The notes below the pieces were generated by a model, which was not told where the DNA came from, made no database searches, and saw nothing but the letters and a program-made list of their open reading frames with translations. 64,000 nucleotides of DNA from Cohnella luojiensis (GTDB lineage Bacteria; Bacillota; Bacilli; Paenibacillales; Paenibacillaceae). This document shows positions 8,068-16,965 of the stretch, piece after piece (positions within the stretch are counted from its first letter, which is position 1; each line of letters opens with the position of its first letter). Location: contig NZ_SOMN01000006.1 of NCBI RefSeq assembly GCF_004564235.1, positions 62,001 through 126,000 of the forward strand, read 5' to 3'. The translations under genes and the position numbers were made by a program.

Positions 8068-8730
8068 TTAAAACAAACCTTTCTCTTTGGCTTCCTTTGC
8101 CGCTTCCTTGGAGCCTTTGGAGCCCAGCTTCTTGAGGATGTGGTTGATGTGGTTCTTGACCGTGCGGATCGAGACGACGAGGCGACTCGCGATTTCGGAC
8201 TGGGAGTAACCTTTGTCGATTAGCTTAAGCAGTTCCAACTCCGATGGAGTAATCAGATCCTGCATTTTCTTCGTCTCGAAATCCCGTTCCAATTGCTTCA
8301 GCCTGCGGAATTCCTCGCGCATCCTTTCGGCTGCTGCGGGGCTAATCGGCGATTCCCTGCGCGCCGCCGCTCTGATCGCGTCCGGCAAAGCTTCGAAATC
8401 CGATTTAATCTGATAGTCGATAGCTCCCGCTTGAAATGAACGAAAGATAAACTCCTTCTCTTCCATAGAGGTCAACATAATAACCCGCGCTCCGGTTGAG
8501 ACCGTCACCTCTTCGGCGAGTGCGATACCAGCCGGAACTCCGTCAAGCATAATATCCATGAGCACGACATCCGCTAAACCTGTTCCGCCATCCGCAAGCG
8601 CCAACCTAACCGCATCCGGATTGTCCGACGTATTTGTAACCTCTATCCCCGTCTGAGAGCCCAAAAACGCATGCAGCCCGCGAAGCCAATCTTTGTCATC
8701 CTCGACGATCCATACTTTGATCTTATCCAT
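8068..8730 (-). CDS. LuxR/NarL-type response regulator
   Basis: A 220-residue two-domain regulator. The receiver domain has the acidic pocket E10-D11-D12, phospho-acceptor D59 in VLMDIML, the switch threonine in VIMLTS and the lysine in YQIKSDF. A linker rich in Glu and Arg leads to a LuxR-type helix-turn-helix (TPSELELLKLIDKGYSQSEI, SIRTVKNHINHILKKLG). The start at 8730 has GGAGGGG about 12 nt upstream and overlaps the kinase stop by 8 nt; a frame ten codons longer lies inside the kinase gene. It works as cytoplasmic partner of the kinase at 8723-10132. Its targets are unknown. Confidence 0.9.
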   Translation of the reverse strand: MDKIKVWIVEDDKDWLRGLHAFLGSQTGIEVTNTSDNPDAVRLALADGGTGLADVVLMDIMLDGVPAGIALAEEVTVSTGARVIMLTSMEEKEFIFRSFQAGAIDYQIKSDFEALPDAIRAAARRESPISPAAAERMREEFRRLKQLERDFETKKMQDLITPSELELLKLIDKGYSQSEIASRLVVSIRTVKNHINHILKKLGSKGSKEAAKEAKEKGLF

Positions 8731-10132
8731 GGGCTTCTTTCCCCTCCGCGACCGAAACATCCTGTTGCATCTTAACTGCCTTAACGCTCCGCTTCGGGAA
8801 AATCAAATACACGCGCGTACCGATCCCCTTCTTGCTGCGAATATGGAGCGAACCTCCGTGTTTGCGCATGACGTAATAGGCATAAGGCAAACCGAGCCCG
8901 AAGTTGGCTTCCTTGCCGCTTTTCGTCGTATAGAACGGTTCAAGAGCTTTAGCCGCCTGTGCTTTGTCCATCCCGGGTCCGGTATCGCGTACCTCCAATG
9001 TCAGCTCCCTTTTCCCTTCGCGAAGGGTAATGAAGAGATGGCCTTCCCCATTCATCGCGTCGACCGCATTTGAAATAAGGTTATTGAGCGCCTCTCCTAC
9101 TTGCGCGGGATCAAGGAAGCACTGCCAGCCTTCAGGAATCGTGACGTGCAGTTTAATCTTGCCAAGCAATGGCTCATATGGCTTCAGCGTACTTCTAACA
9201 AGCGTCTTCACATCGACCTCTCTAGGCTGAACGACTAGATCCTCCGTGCGGCGATGAACCCGGGAGATCATATCCTGGATATGACGGGATGCATCTTGGA
9301 GTACGCGAATATCCTCCAACAACTCCCGTTGGTCCGTCCTCTCGGCGTAAACCTTCATTTTCTCGGTGAAAAGCCGCATTTTCCCTACGTCGTTCTTGAT
9401 CGCATGGTGAAGAATCGCCGTTCCTGAAGTGACCGCCCGCAGCGTCGAGTCGAGCCTGCGTCTATCGATCAACACCCGAACCCCTAGGAATCCATAAGTG
9501 AAAAGCCCGATAAGGAACACCGCAACCCCGAGCGCGACGAACCATACGTTATATTTCCACATTCTCAATATCCCGAAGCTTGGAAGTATATAACTCATCA
9601 TCATGGTAAAAAGAACGGGCGGCAACACCGCTAGGCAGATCAACCAATGGGTGTGGGGGAGCGAATGATGGCTCGATCTCTTGGACAAGACCAAAGCCGT
9701 CGCCAGCAAGAAATAAGGAACCGCCCACCAAACGACGATCGAATGGGAAATCGGCTCGTATTCATTATATGGAGGGGTAAAAATAACGCAAAGGATAATA
9801 GGGGTCGTCAAAACAAGCGAAGCTATTCTTAATACTTTCCGCGATAAGTTAATGGGATGGTAAGCCATCGCAAAAAGAAGATAACCATACGGAAGTCCGT
9901 AATAAGACGTCAATGAAGCGCCGGCTTGGACGGTATATAACGCGTCCTCCAAGCCGGCATTAGGATGTTCGGAATGAATATAAGGGATAAATACATCGGC
10001 AAGCGTAGCAGCCATAGCTCCCGCTCCCCCGCTTAAGGCAACCGCGCCGAGCCTGCGGTTTACGGGAGAACGAGGGTCGGCAAGCAACAGAATAAGCGCA
10101 ATAGCCCATAGGGCAATCCAAACGAAAAGCAT
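8723..10132 (-). CDS. Membrane sensor histidine kinase with multi-helix sensor
   Basis: A 469-residue kinase. Residues 1-220 hold about seven transmembrane helices with almost no extracytoplasmic domain, so the signal is probably in or near the membrane. The likely phospho-histidine is in ILHHAIKNDVGKM (H242 or H243). The ATPase domain follows, with N box NNLISNAVDAMN, G1 DTGPGMD and G2 FGLGLPYAYYVMRKHGG. This ATPase and H-box style resembles NtrB or sporulation-type kinases more than the HisKA_3 kinases that usually pair with LuxR-type regulators. It overlaps the regulator gene by 8 nt and follows the esterase by 15 nt. Confidence 0.9.
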   Translation of the reverse strand: MLFVWIALWAIALILLLADPRSPVNRRLGAVALSGGAGAMAATLADVFIPYIHSEHPNAGLEDALYTVQAGASLTSYYGLPYGYLLFAMAYHPINLSRKVLRIASLVLTTPIILCVIFTPPYNEYEPISHSIVVWWAVPYFLLATALVLSKRSSHHSLPHTHWLICLAVLPPVLFTMMMSYILPSFGILRMWKYNVWFVALGVAVFLIGLFTYGFLGVRVLIDRRRLDSTLRAVTSGTAILHHAIKNDVGKMRLFTEKMKVYAERTDQRELLEDIRVLQDASRHIQDMISRVHRRTEDLVVQPREVDVKTLVRSTLKPYEPLLGKIKLHVTIPEGWQCFLDPAQVGEALNNLISNAVDAMNGEGHLFITLREGKRELTLEVRDTGPGMDKAQAAKALEPFYTTKSGKEANFGLGLPYAYYVMRKHGGSLHIRSKKGIGTRVYLIFPKRSVKAVKMQQDVSVAEGKEAHG

Positions 10133-10147
10133 GGGAAAGCTCCTAAC

Positions 10148-10954
10148 TTAGAATTGCTGGCTTTTGAGCCAAGATCCGCATATGGAAGTCCAAGAGGCGA
10201 CATGCGGTTCATCCTCTGCCAGTCCTAGACCGTGCCGGCCATGCTCGTATACGTGCAAATCGAACGGAACTTTGTTCTTGCTCAGCGCGGCCGCGAAGAG
10301 CAACGAGTTCTCCACGGGTACGGCACCGTCATCCGATGTGTGCCATAAGAAAGTCGGCGGAGTGTCTGGCGTGACTTGACCCTCGCAGCTCAAGAGTTCG
10401 ATTAGCTCCGGATCAGGATTGTCACCGAGAAGATTCAACGCCGAGCCTTGATGGAAAAATGGCGGTTTCAAGGTGATAACCGGATAACACGGAAGAATGG
10501 CGTCCGGTCGGCATGACTGCCTATCGATAGGATCAACGGCTTCCGGTTTCCCGGAATCGTAATGGGTACCGACCGATGCGGTTAGATGCCCTCCGGCCGA
10601 GAAACCGAGTACGCCGATCTTGCCGGCATTGATTCCCCACTCGCTCGCATGGTGCCTCACATAGCGTACCGCTCTCTGAGCATCGGTCAACGCGCAGGGA
10701 TAACGGTATGGCGCGACCCTGTAACGCAGTACGAAAGCATGGATACCGATGCCGTTAAGCCACTTCGCGATCGGTTCTCCTTCGTGGTCGGCGCGCATTC
10801 CATATCCGCCTCCGGGACATACGATGACGGCACCTCTTCCTTCTCCTTGTACGAGATAAGACCTAATCGCAGGGATATCCTCGTCTTTATTTCCTTGCGC
10901 CCACGGAGCACCATCCGGCCATAACTCGATCCACTCTCTATTGTTATCAGACAA
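10148..10954 (-). CDS. Alpha/beta hydrolase, acetyl-xylan/feruloyl esterase-like
   Basis: A 268-residue esterase of the BD-FAE/Aes-like group. The oxyanion loop is CPGGGYGMRADHEG, the nucleophile elbow GFSAGGH, the acid DDGAVPVENS and the histidine HGRHGLG. The motif ELWPDGAPWAQGN near the N-terminus is typical of intracellular esterases that deacetylate plant oligosaccharides in Firmicutes. I choose the TTG at 10954, which has GAGGG 5 nt upstream and places that motif at the normal distance; an ATG at 11014 would add 20 residues without a good ribosome site. It lies 15 nt before the kinase gene in a probable three-gene operon. Confidence 0.82.
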   Translation of the reverse strand: MSDNNREWIELWPDGAPWAQGNKDEDIPAIRSYLVQGEGRGAVIVCPGGGYGMRADHEGEPIAKWLNGIGIHAFVLRYRVAPYRYPCALTDAQRAVRYVRHHASEWGINAGKIGVLGFSAGGHLTASVGTHYDSGKPEAVDPIDRQSCRPDAILPCYPVITLKPPFFHQGSALNLLGDNPDPELIELLSCEGQVTPDTPPTFLWHTSDDGAVPVENSLLFAAALSKNKVPFDLHVYEHGRHGLGLAEDEPHVASWTSICGSWLKSQQF

Positions 10955-11037
10955 AGCTATCCCTCGCAATCTAGTTGTCTCCAACCGAACTCTATCTTTC
11001 CATTGTAATAGCATACATTGGAATCGACAATGCTTTA

Positions 11038-11068
11038 TGAATACTTCTAAGCGCAATATCCAATAATA
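11038..11068 (+). promoter_or_regulatory. Putative sigma-G promoter of the germination operon
   Basis: TGAATA at 11038-11043, an 18-nt spacer, then AATAATA at 11062-11068. The Bacillus sigma-G consensus is TGMATA, 17-18 nt, CATNNTA, so only the first base of the -10 differs. It lies 60 nt before the gerA start. Forespore expression is what the operon needs. This is pattern matching only. Confidence 0.42.
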
Positions 11069-11127
11069 ACTTTTGATGAAAAATTTGGAATTCGACCGAC
11101 TATCATGTGCGTATTGGGGGCAGAAGA

Positions 11128-12576
11128 ATGGAACAACGTCCGGAGCCAATCCGTACTTCCGTTGACTTGAACGTAGAAAAGCTGCTGCAACGGTTCGCGG
11201 ACAATGAGCATTTAGTTGTAAGAAATATCCATAAAGAGGAAGGAAGTCCTCTTGCTTCCATTGTGTATTTAAGCGTCTTGATTGATGAAAAAAGATTAAA
11301 CCAACAAATCATCCGAAAAATAAGCGAAGATCTTCGGCTGCAGAACGGATCTGCGGAAGATACGATAATGGAATCGATCCACTCTCTTGGAGAAATAAAG
11401 GTACTGCCGCAAATCGATGCGGCCGTGAGCATGATTTCCGATGCGGGTATCCTTATCTTCGTTGAAGGCCACTCCAAGGCATACGGCATTAATTTGCCCG
11501 GATATGAGACGCGCTCGATAGAAGAACCGAAGCTTGAGCTTAACGTTCGGGGACCGCGCGAAGGATTCACCGAAGACTTGCAGAAAAACTTGGGTCTCGT
11601 ATATCGGAGATTAAAGACTTCGGAGCTGAAATCGAAAGCGTACCTGATTGGCAAGCAAAGTCAAACGAGCTTAATCCTCTTATATCTTGAGAACAAAGTT
11701 GACGGCGCGGTATTGAAGGAGCTCAAGAGCAGGATCGAATCCATAAATATGGACGTTGTGTCGGATAGCGCCGAAATCGAGGAATGGATACAGGATAGCA
11801 CGTTTTCGCCGTTTCCTCAGATCCTTAATACGGAAAGACCCGACCGGGTCGTATCGGCGCTTAACAGAGGAAAGATCGCGATCATGATGGATGGGACGCC
11901 GATTGCGCTAATTACTCCCACCACGTTTTTTGAATTGCTGCACCCGAGCGAAGACCAATTCGAAAGGTTTTATTTTGCGAATTTCATGCGCGCAATTCGC
12001 ATGATCACCCTGTTTATATCCTTATTCGGGCCTTCTTTATATATCGCCTTGACGACTTTTCATCTGGAAATGATCCCTACTCCGTTGATGATGACCTTCC
12101 TTTCCACGAAAGCGGGGATTCCCTTTCCGAGTTATGTCGAAGCGTTCCTTATGGAGATCGCTTTCGAAGTGCTGCGGGATGCCAGCCTGCGGTTGCCGCG
12201 CATCGCGGGCCAATCCGTCAGCATCGTGGGTGCGCTCATCATCGGAGAAGCCGCCGTACAATCCGGGATCGTATCCCGTCCGATGGTTATCGTCGTCGCC
12301 ATGACCGGGATTGCCTCCTTTACCATTCCATCATTTAATACGGCTATCGCATTGCGCATGCTTCGATTTCCTCTGATGCTTCTTGCTGCTACTTCAGGCG
12401 TTTTCGGCCTCTCTATGGGCATGTTCGCCATTATTTTGCATTTATGCTCCTTACGGTCCTGCGGCGTTCTTTTCCTGGATCCGGTCGAATCCGCAAGCTG
12501 GCGAAATTCGTTGAAAAAATATTTCCTCCTGCCCGTCCGATATAGAAGAATTTCAAGGGTGAAAAAGCATGAATAG
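11128..12576 (+). CDS. Spore germination receptor A subunit (GerA family)
   Basis: A 482-residue protein of usual GerA-subunit length. It has a soluble N-terminal half of about 270 residues, then about five transmembrane segments containing the family landmarks SLFGPSLYIALTTFHLEMIP, SYVEAFLMEIAFEVLRDA and GAL-IIGEAAVQSGIVS. The A subunit sits in the spore inner membrane and forms the germinant receptor with B and C subunits, releasing ions on nutrient binding. The start at 11128 has GGGGG 7 nt upstream; the upstream GTG at 11107 has none. It overlaps the next gene by 8 nt. The germinant is not predictable. Confidence 0.95.
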   Translation: MEQRPEPIRTSVDLNVEKLLQRFADNEHLVVRNIHKEEGSPLASIVYLSVLIDEKRLNQQIIRKISEDLRLQNGSAEDTIMESIHSLGEIKVLPQIDAAVSMISDAGILIFVEGHSKAYGINLPGYETRSIEEPKLELNVRGPREGFTEDLQKNLGLVYRRLKTSELKSKAYLIGKQSQTSLILLYLENKVDGAVLKELKSRIESINMDVVSDSAEIEEWIQDSTFSPFPQILNTERPDRVVSALNRGKIAIMMDGTPIALITPTTFFELLHPSEDQFERFYFANFMRAIRMITLFISLFGPSLYIALTTFHLEMIPTPLMMTFLSTKAGIPFPSYVEAFLMEIAFEVLRDASLRLPRIAGQSVSIVGALIIGEAAVQSGIVSRPMVIVVAMTGIASFTIPSFNTAIALRMLRFPLMLLAATSGVFGLSMGMFAIILHLCSLRSCGVLFLDPVESASWRNSLKKYFLLPVRYRRISRVKKHE

Positions 12577-13726
12577 CATTAAAAAGCTTCTAATTGCATT
12601 TTCGCTTCTTAGCCTATTAGCAGGATGCTCTCCGGATGTTCGCGAAATCAGCGACACCGCATTGGTTATGTCCATTGGCGTAGATTACGACAAGGAAAAT
12701 AAAAAATATACCTTTACGACTTATTGCATATTACCCGCTATGCCGGGAGGCGATAAAACAGGAAAACTTTCGGAGTGGGTGGCAAGCGGATCGGGCGAAT
12801 CATTCTTGGATGCAGCCAAAAACTTGCGGAGCCGAGCGGGTAAATCCTTGATCTTCCAGCACGCTAAATTTTTTATCGTAGGAGAGGAGGCGGCACGGTA
12901 TTCCTTTTATGAAATCGTCGATTTCCTATCGAGGAATCGTCAAATTCGCATTACCAGCTATCTGATTGTCAGCGAGGGAAAAGCGGCAGATAAATTACAA
13001 GTGAAATCCGATTCCGGAGATCTTATCTCGAACGAGTTGCTTGGAAAAGTCCGAAATGAAAAGGAATGGGGCAAAAGCATCACAATGATAATTAGAGACA
13101 TCGTGAACCTTTTCCCTAGCCAATACCGGGGTTATGTAACGAGCAGGTTGAGTACGGCCCAATCAAAGTCCAAACCTCATGAAATCCTTATCTTAAAGGG
13201 GGGAGCCGTGTTCTATAAAGGAAAATTCATCGACTGGCTGGACGGAAACGATACGATAACTGTTCATCTATTATCGAAAAAAAGCCGATGGAAAGAACTT
13301 GAAATTGCGGAGGTTATCCATTTCCAGTCCTTGAAATTATCGGTTTTCTATCATGTTTCTAACTCCGTCATCCATAGCAGCTTTGTCCAAGGAACCCCGA
13401 AAATGAACATCGATATCCAATTAAATGCGACTATGGGGAATATGGACCATAATCTGAATCTTAACCGCCGGGAAGTCATCCTACAGTTGGAGCAAGCGGC
13501 GGCCCGGCAAATGGCGGCAAAGATTCAGAAAAGCATAGATCATTTTCAAAAGGGATTAAAAGTAGACGTTCTCGGGTTCTCCGATCGCTTTATTCAGTAT
13601 CATCCTAAAGGTTGGACAATGTTGAAAAAGGATTGGGATGCCGTATATCCGACGATTCCGGTTCAAGTCCATGTTTCCGTAAAAATCGAACAGTTGGGAA
13701 TGATCCAATCGATGGGAGTCGAATAA
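12569..13726 (+). CDS. Germination receptor C subunit lipoprotein, Ger(x)C family
   Basis: A 385-residue lipoprotein. The signal peptide ends at the lipobox LLAGC with Cys20. The following DVREISDTALVMSIGVDYDK is the usual start of Ger(x)C proteins, and the length fits the family. It is anchored in the spore inner membrane and completes the germinant receptor with A and B subunits. It is translationally coupled to the A gene by an 8-nt overlap and followed after 3 bp by a small membrane protein gene. Confidence 0.95.
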   Translation: MNSIKKLLIAFSLLSLLAGCSPDVREISDTALVMSIGVDYDKENKKYTFTTYCILPAMPGGDKTGKLSEWVASGSGESFLDAAKNLRSRAGKSLIFQHAKFFIVGEEAARYSFYEIVDFLSRNRQIRITSYLIVSEGKAADKLQVKSDSGDLISNELLGKVRNEKEWGKSITMIIRDIVNLFPSQYRGYVTSRLSTAQSKSKPHEILILKGGAVFYKGKFIDWLDGNDTITVHLLSKKSRWKELEIAEVIHFQSLKLSVFYHVSNSVIHSSFVQGTPKMNIDIQLNATMGNMDHNLNLNRREVILQLEQAAARQMAAKIQKSIDHFQKGLKVDVLGFSDRFIQYHPKGWTMLKKDWDAVYPTIPVQVHVSVKIEQLGMIQSMGVE

Positions 13727-13729
13727 AAA

Positions 13730-13981
13730 ATGATAGTTGGATCTATTTGTATCCTTACCATCTGTTATGGGATTGCGGGAGGGGTTCGCTTATGGAAACG
13801 GCAATCTAAATACGATGCCTTCCTGTTGTTTCTATTCTGCGGGTTTATTGCTGGTTATTTTATTCCCGGTATCGGCAATGCATGGCCTACCGTTGAAAAT
13901 ATATACAGCTTCTTATACGAACGGGTAGCTAAATATATGTTCGAAAACGTATTGAATATAAAGCTGGAGGCTTTCAGATGA
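13730..13981 (+). CDS. Small two-helix membrane protein in germination operon (D-type subunit)
   Basis: An 83-residue protein with two transmembrane segments (about residues 2-20 and 30-50) and a short polar tail. Its position between the C and B genes, the 4-nt overlap with the B gene and its topology match the D subunits known from several Bacillus receptor operons, which modulate receptor activity; they are unrelated to the GerD lipoprotein. No enzymatic motif is present. An alternative frame starting at 13737 is an internal shadow. Confidence 0.75.
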   Translation: MIVGSICILTICYGIAGGVRLWKRQSKYDAFLLFLFCGFIAGYFIPGIGNAWPTVENIYSFLYERVAKYMFENVLNIKLEAFR

Positions 13982-15096
13982 CATCGCAGGAAAAAATATC
14001 GAACAAGCAGTTTGGAAGTCTCGTTTTCAGTTTTTTGTCGGGATTCTCGACGTTATTCTTAATCGAAGCGAAATTGATCAAGCAGGATGTATGGATGTCC
14101 TACCTCTTGGGCATTACCGTTTCGATCGGGATGTTGTGGCTATTCGTATACGCGCAAAAGCAATACCCTCATTTAAGCATGGCTGAAATCTTCGACGAAT
14201 TGCTGGGAAAATGGTTTGCGAAGCTCGCGCTTTGCCTTTATCTTGTCTATATGCTCGAAACGGGGGGAGCCGCGTATCGGGCATTATCGTTCTTCTATAC
14301 GACAGCCATACTCCCGAATACGCCTAATATCGTATTAATGTTCCTTATTTTTCTTTGTACTGCATATGCCGTTTATCTTGGCCTCGGCACGTTGGCGCGA
14401 TCCATTCAAGTGATCCTTCCGTTTTTTATTGTCGCGATTGTCATCGTTAGTTTTTTTATAGTACGGGAGATCGATACCAACCCTTTCCTACCGCAATTCC
14501 AAAGCAGAGCATCGGAAATCGTTTTCGGAGGAATGGTTACTTTGGCCTTTCCTTTCGGTAAGGCGATAATATTCGGATTTATTCTGTCGCGGGTAAAAAA
14601 TGTAAAAAAAATCTTCTCGAGCACAGCCATCCCAATGGCTTTATCGGGTTTATATTTGTTAGCCGTGACCTATATGGTGTTCGGATCGCTAGGCTTCAAC
14701 TTGAGTCATGCGGCTACGTTTCCCTATTTCTCGGCCGCTCAATTGGTTAGATTCGGGGAATATATGGAAAGAATCGAAATTTTCGTCATTAGTATTTGGA
14801 CCGTATTCACATTGTTCGAAATCATTGTGATTCAATATATTTTCATGCTTGTGGCGGGACATGTATTTCGGATCAAAGAGACGAGATTTTTTGTTTTTCC
14901 CATATGCTTGTTATTTTTTGCCATTGCCCATAAAAGCTTTATTCGAATGATGGATCTATCCCTATATATCCTTGGAATTTATCCTATCTCCTCCCTGCTT
15001 CCAATCGTTATCATTCCTGTCCTGATCGCATTTCTGACTCTGGTCAAGAAGCCGCGCGGTGCCAAAAAAAGCGTCAAAATCAACCCTGTCGGATGA
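13978..15096 (+). CDS. Germination receptor B subunit (GerAB/ArcD/ProY family)
   Basis: A 372-residue protein with about ten transmembrane helices of the amino acid-polyamine-organocation transporter fold. It opens SQEKISNKQFGSLVFSFLSG, the usual GerAB start, and has the first-helix-pair block ETGGAAYRALSFFYTTAILP. B subunits bind the nutrient germinant in the spore inner membrane. It ends the operon; the last codons form one arm of a terminator used by the convergent thymidine kinase gene. No separate plus-strand terminator is seen. Confidence 0.95.
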   Translation: MTSQEKISNKQFGSLVFSFLSGFSTLFLIEAKLIKQDVWMSYLLGITVSIGMLWLFVYAQKQYPHLSMAEIFDELLGKWFAKLALCLYLVYMLETGGAAYRALSFFYTTAILPNTPNIVLMFLIFLCTAYAVYLGLGTLARSIQVILPFFIVAIVIVSFFIVREIDTNPFLPQFQSRASEIVFGGMVTLAFPFGKAIIFGFILSRVKNVKKIFSSTAIPMALSGLYLLAVTYMVFGSLGFNLSHAATFPYFSAAQLVRFGEYMERIEIFVISIWTVFTLFEIIVIQYIFMLVAGHVFRIKETRFFVFPICLLFFAIAHKSFIRMMDLSLYILGIYPISSLLPIVIIPVLIAFLTLVKKPRGAKKSVKINPVG

Positions 15097-15105
15097 TCTT
15101 GACGC
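15064..15105 (-). terminator. Rho-independent terminator of the thymidine kinase gene, overlapping gerAB coding end
   Basis: Arms 15071-15081 (GCGTCAAAATC) and 15095-15105 (GATCTTGACGC) pair over 11 positions with one wobble. Read on the minus strand, the stem is followed by seven T's (15070-15064). It lies 16 bp past the tdk stop and inside the final codons of the germination B gene. Confidence 0.85.
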
Positions 15106-15120
15106 TCATGCTCGCCCCTA

Positions 15121-15705
15121 TTATTTTTTCTTGAACGCTTCGTTATAACAGCGTCGGCACACCGGCTTGTAGTCTTCGCTGCCGCCGACCTGAATTTGAT
15201 CGCCTTCGTTAACCGGAATGCCGTCTTTGAACCGAATGACCATCGTGGCTTTTCGGTCGCAATACCAACAAATCGTTTTGATTTCCTCGATTTTATCCGC
15301 GTACACCAGTAAATTATAACTGCCCTCGAACAGCTCGTTCTGGAAATCGTTTTTAAGCCCGAACGCCATGACGGGCACGTTTAATTCATCGACCACGCGG
15401 GTTAATTCCACGATATGATGTTTTTTCAACCATTGTGCTTCATCCACGAGCACGCAGAAAAATCGGCCAGACCCCGAAAGCTGCGTGACGACCGAATCGT
15501 ACAAATTCGTATTTTCGTCGACCGTAATGGCGGGACGCGTAAACCCTACCCTGGATCCGACCTTATCCGAACCGTTCCTCGTATCGATCGAGGGCGTGAA
15601 AATCAATACCGGTTTTCCTTGCTCTTCGTAATTGTGAGCGACTTTAATGATTTCGAACGATTTACCGCTATTCATAGTTCCGTATTTGAAATACAACTGA
15701 GCCAA
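15121..15705 (-). CDS. tdk: Thymidine kinase
   Basis: A 194-residue salvage enzyme that phosphorylates thymidine with ATP. The P-loop is GTMNSGKS near residue 10, the catalytic base lies in LVDEAQWL, and two Cys pairs (CWYC and CRRC) form the zinc site of type II thymidine kinases. The glycine-rich [13 protein letters not shown] segment is the substrate lasso region. I use the TTG at 15705 because GGAGG sits 7 nt upstream; the longer frame to 15753 adds a His-rich stretch absent from the family. It is a single gene, terminated by the hairpin at 15064-15105. Confidence 0.95.
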   Translation of the reverse strand: MAQLYFKYGTMNSGKSFEIIKVAHNYEEQGKPVLIFTPSIDTRNGSDKVGSRVGFTRPAITVDENTNLYDSVVTQLSGSGRFFCVLVDEAQWLKKHHIVELTRVVDELNVPVMAFGLKNDFQNELFEGSYNLLVYADKIEEIKTICWYCDRKATMVIRFKDGIPVNEGDQIQVGGSEDYKPVCRRCYNEAFKKK

Positions 15706-15799
15706 TGTGCTACCTCCGCAACGATGATGATGGATAGCAACATTATACAACAACTCAGGTTGTTTCCAAAGAGAATCGTGTCGGGATATGGCGAAACAA

Positions 15800-16837
15800 T
15801 TAGCCCATAAGCTCGGAAATCATGACTTTCCGCCCTGTCTTGGAGCTTTCGATCGCGCCGAGAACCATCGCCATGCTATAAATATTGTCACGGCAATCCG
15901 TTTCTGCCCTTCTGCCTTCCTCAAGCGCGGCGAACATCTCGTCCAGGCAGCCTTCATGGAACGATTTCGGTTGCTCCGGCACTTCCGCAACCTTCCGGAT
16001 ATATTCACGAGTGAATCCGCCTTCCTGATTACCCGGTGCGACCGCTTCGGCATAGGGATTGCCCGTGCCATCCCAGATGGCCGTCCCCTTCTCCCCCGTC
16101 ACCCGCCACGATGCTTCCCAAGAGGTAGGCGCGCCTTCCGCGCACCAAGAGCCGCGGTAACAGAACACGGACCCGTCCGACATTTCGAATATGCAAACGG
16201 CGGCGGCTTGTCCCTCATACCAAGACCCCGCAGGGTTAAATTCCTGACAATACACGGATACCGGGTCAGCGCCAAGGATTAAGCGGGCCTGGTCGAACGT
16301 ATGAATGGCCATATCCAGCAGGAGAGGGCTATCCATCGTATCGCGGAATCCTCCGAAATGCGGACCGAGGAAGAAGTCTGCGCCCGCGTAACCCGGTTTG
16401 CCGATAAATCCTTCCGTGATCAATTCCCGGAGAGCGCGAATCCGATTGTCGAAGCGGCGATTCTGCATGACGGTATGCGTGCGTCCCGTCCGATCCGACA
16501 CCCTAATGATCTCTTGGCATTCGGAGAGCTTCTCGGCTAACGGTTTCTCGGCGAAGACGTCGCATCCCAGATTCATCGCCGTCGTGCTGATGGTGAAATG
16601 GCTAGCCGGAATAGTGATATCGAACACCAAGTTAGCTCCGGTCTCTTCGATTGCTTCCTTAATATCCGTATACGTGCCGCAGGAGAGTCCATGTCGCTCC
16701 GCCATAGCTTGGGCGTATTCTTGCTTGATATCGACCAACGCGACAATTTCCGCATCCGAACGGCCTAAGGCATATTTAACCCAAGTATTGGCCATGCCTC
16801 CGCAGCCTGCCACCGCGATTTTATAAGTTGTTAACAT
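15800..16837 (-). CDS. Gfo/Idh/MocA family oxidoreductase
   Basis: A 345-residue NAD(P)-dependent dehydrogenase. It has the dinucleotide motif [11 protein letters not shown], the lysine motif AEKPLA and [13 protein letters not shown], which supplies the catalytic Asp and His. The start at 16837 has TAGGAG about nine bases upstream; a frame running to 17011 would cross the terminator of the neighbouring gene and is rejected. It stands alone between tdk and yedK, so there is no context for the substrate. It is less divergent than the copy at 621-1694 and belongs to a different branch from those at the left edge. Confidence 0.88.
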   Translation of the reverse strand: MLTTYKIAVAGCGGMANTWVKYALGRSDAEIVALVDIKQEYAQAMAERHGLSCGTYTDIKEAIEETGANLVFDITIPASHFTISTTAMNLGCDVFAEKPLAEKLSECQEIIRVSDRTGRTHTVMQNRRFDNRIRALRELITEGFIGKPGYAGADFFLGPHFGGFRDTMDSPLLLDMAIHTFDQARLILGADPVSVYCQEFNPAGSWYEGQAAAVCIFEMSDGSVFCYRGSWCAEGAPTSWEASWRVTGEKGTAIWDGTGNPYAEAVAPGNQEGGFTREYIRKVAEVPEQPKSFHEGCLDEMFAALEEGRRAETDCRDNIYSMAMVLGAIESSKTGRKVMISELMG

Positions 16838-16899
16838 CGAGAGCTCATCTCCTATTGTCTTTTCTCTATTATAGTTAATAAAAAGGAAGATTTCTCTAG

Positions 16900-16936
16900 G
16901 AAAAATCAAATAATGCAGCTTGATAGCTGCATTATT
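16900..16936 (-). terminator. Rho-independent terminator downstream of yedK
   Basis: A perfect 12-bp stem (AATAATGCAGCT at 16909-16920 with AGCTGCATTATT at 16925-16936) and a 4-nt loop. On the minus strand it is followed by TGATTTTTCC. It lies 29 bp past the stop of the YedK-like gene. Confidence 0.8.
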
Positions 16937-16965
16937 GTTGCCGCGGTGTACAGAACACATTAGCG

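Noticed and set aside
15705-15753. N-terminal extension of thymidine kinase
   Set aside because: GGAGG lies inside it, just before the TTG at 15705, and the extra residues match no tdk.
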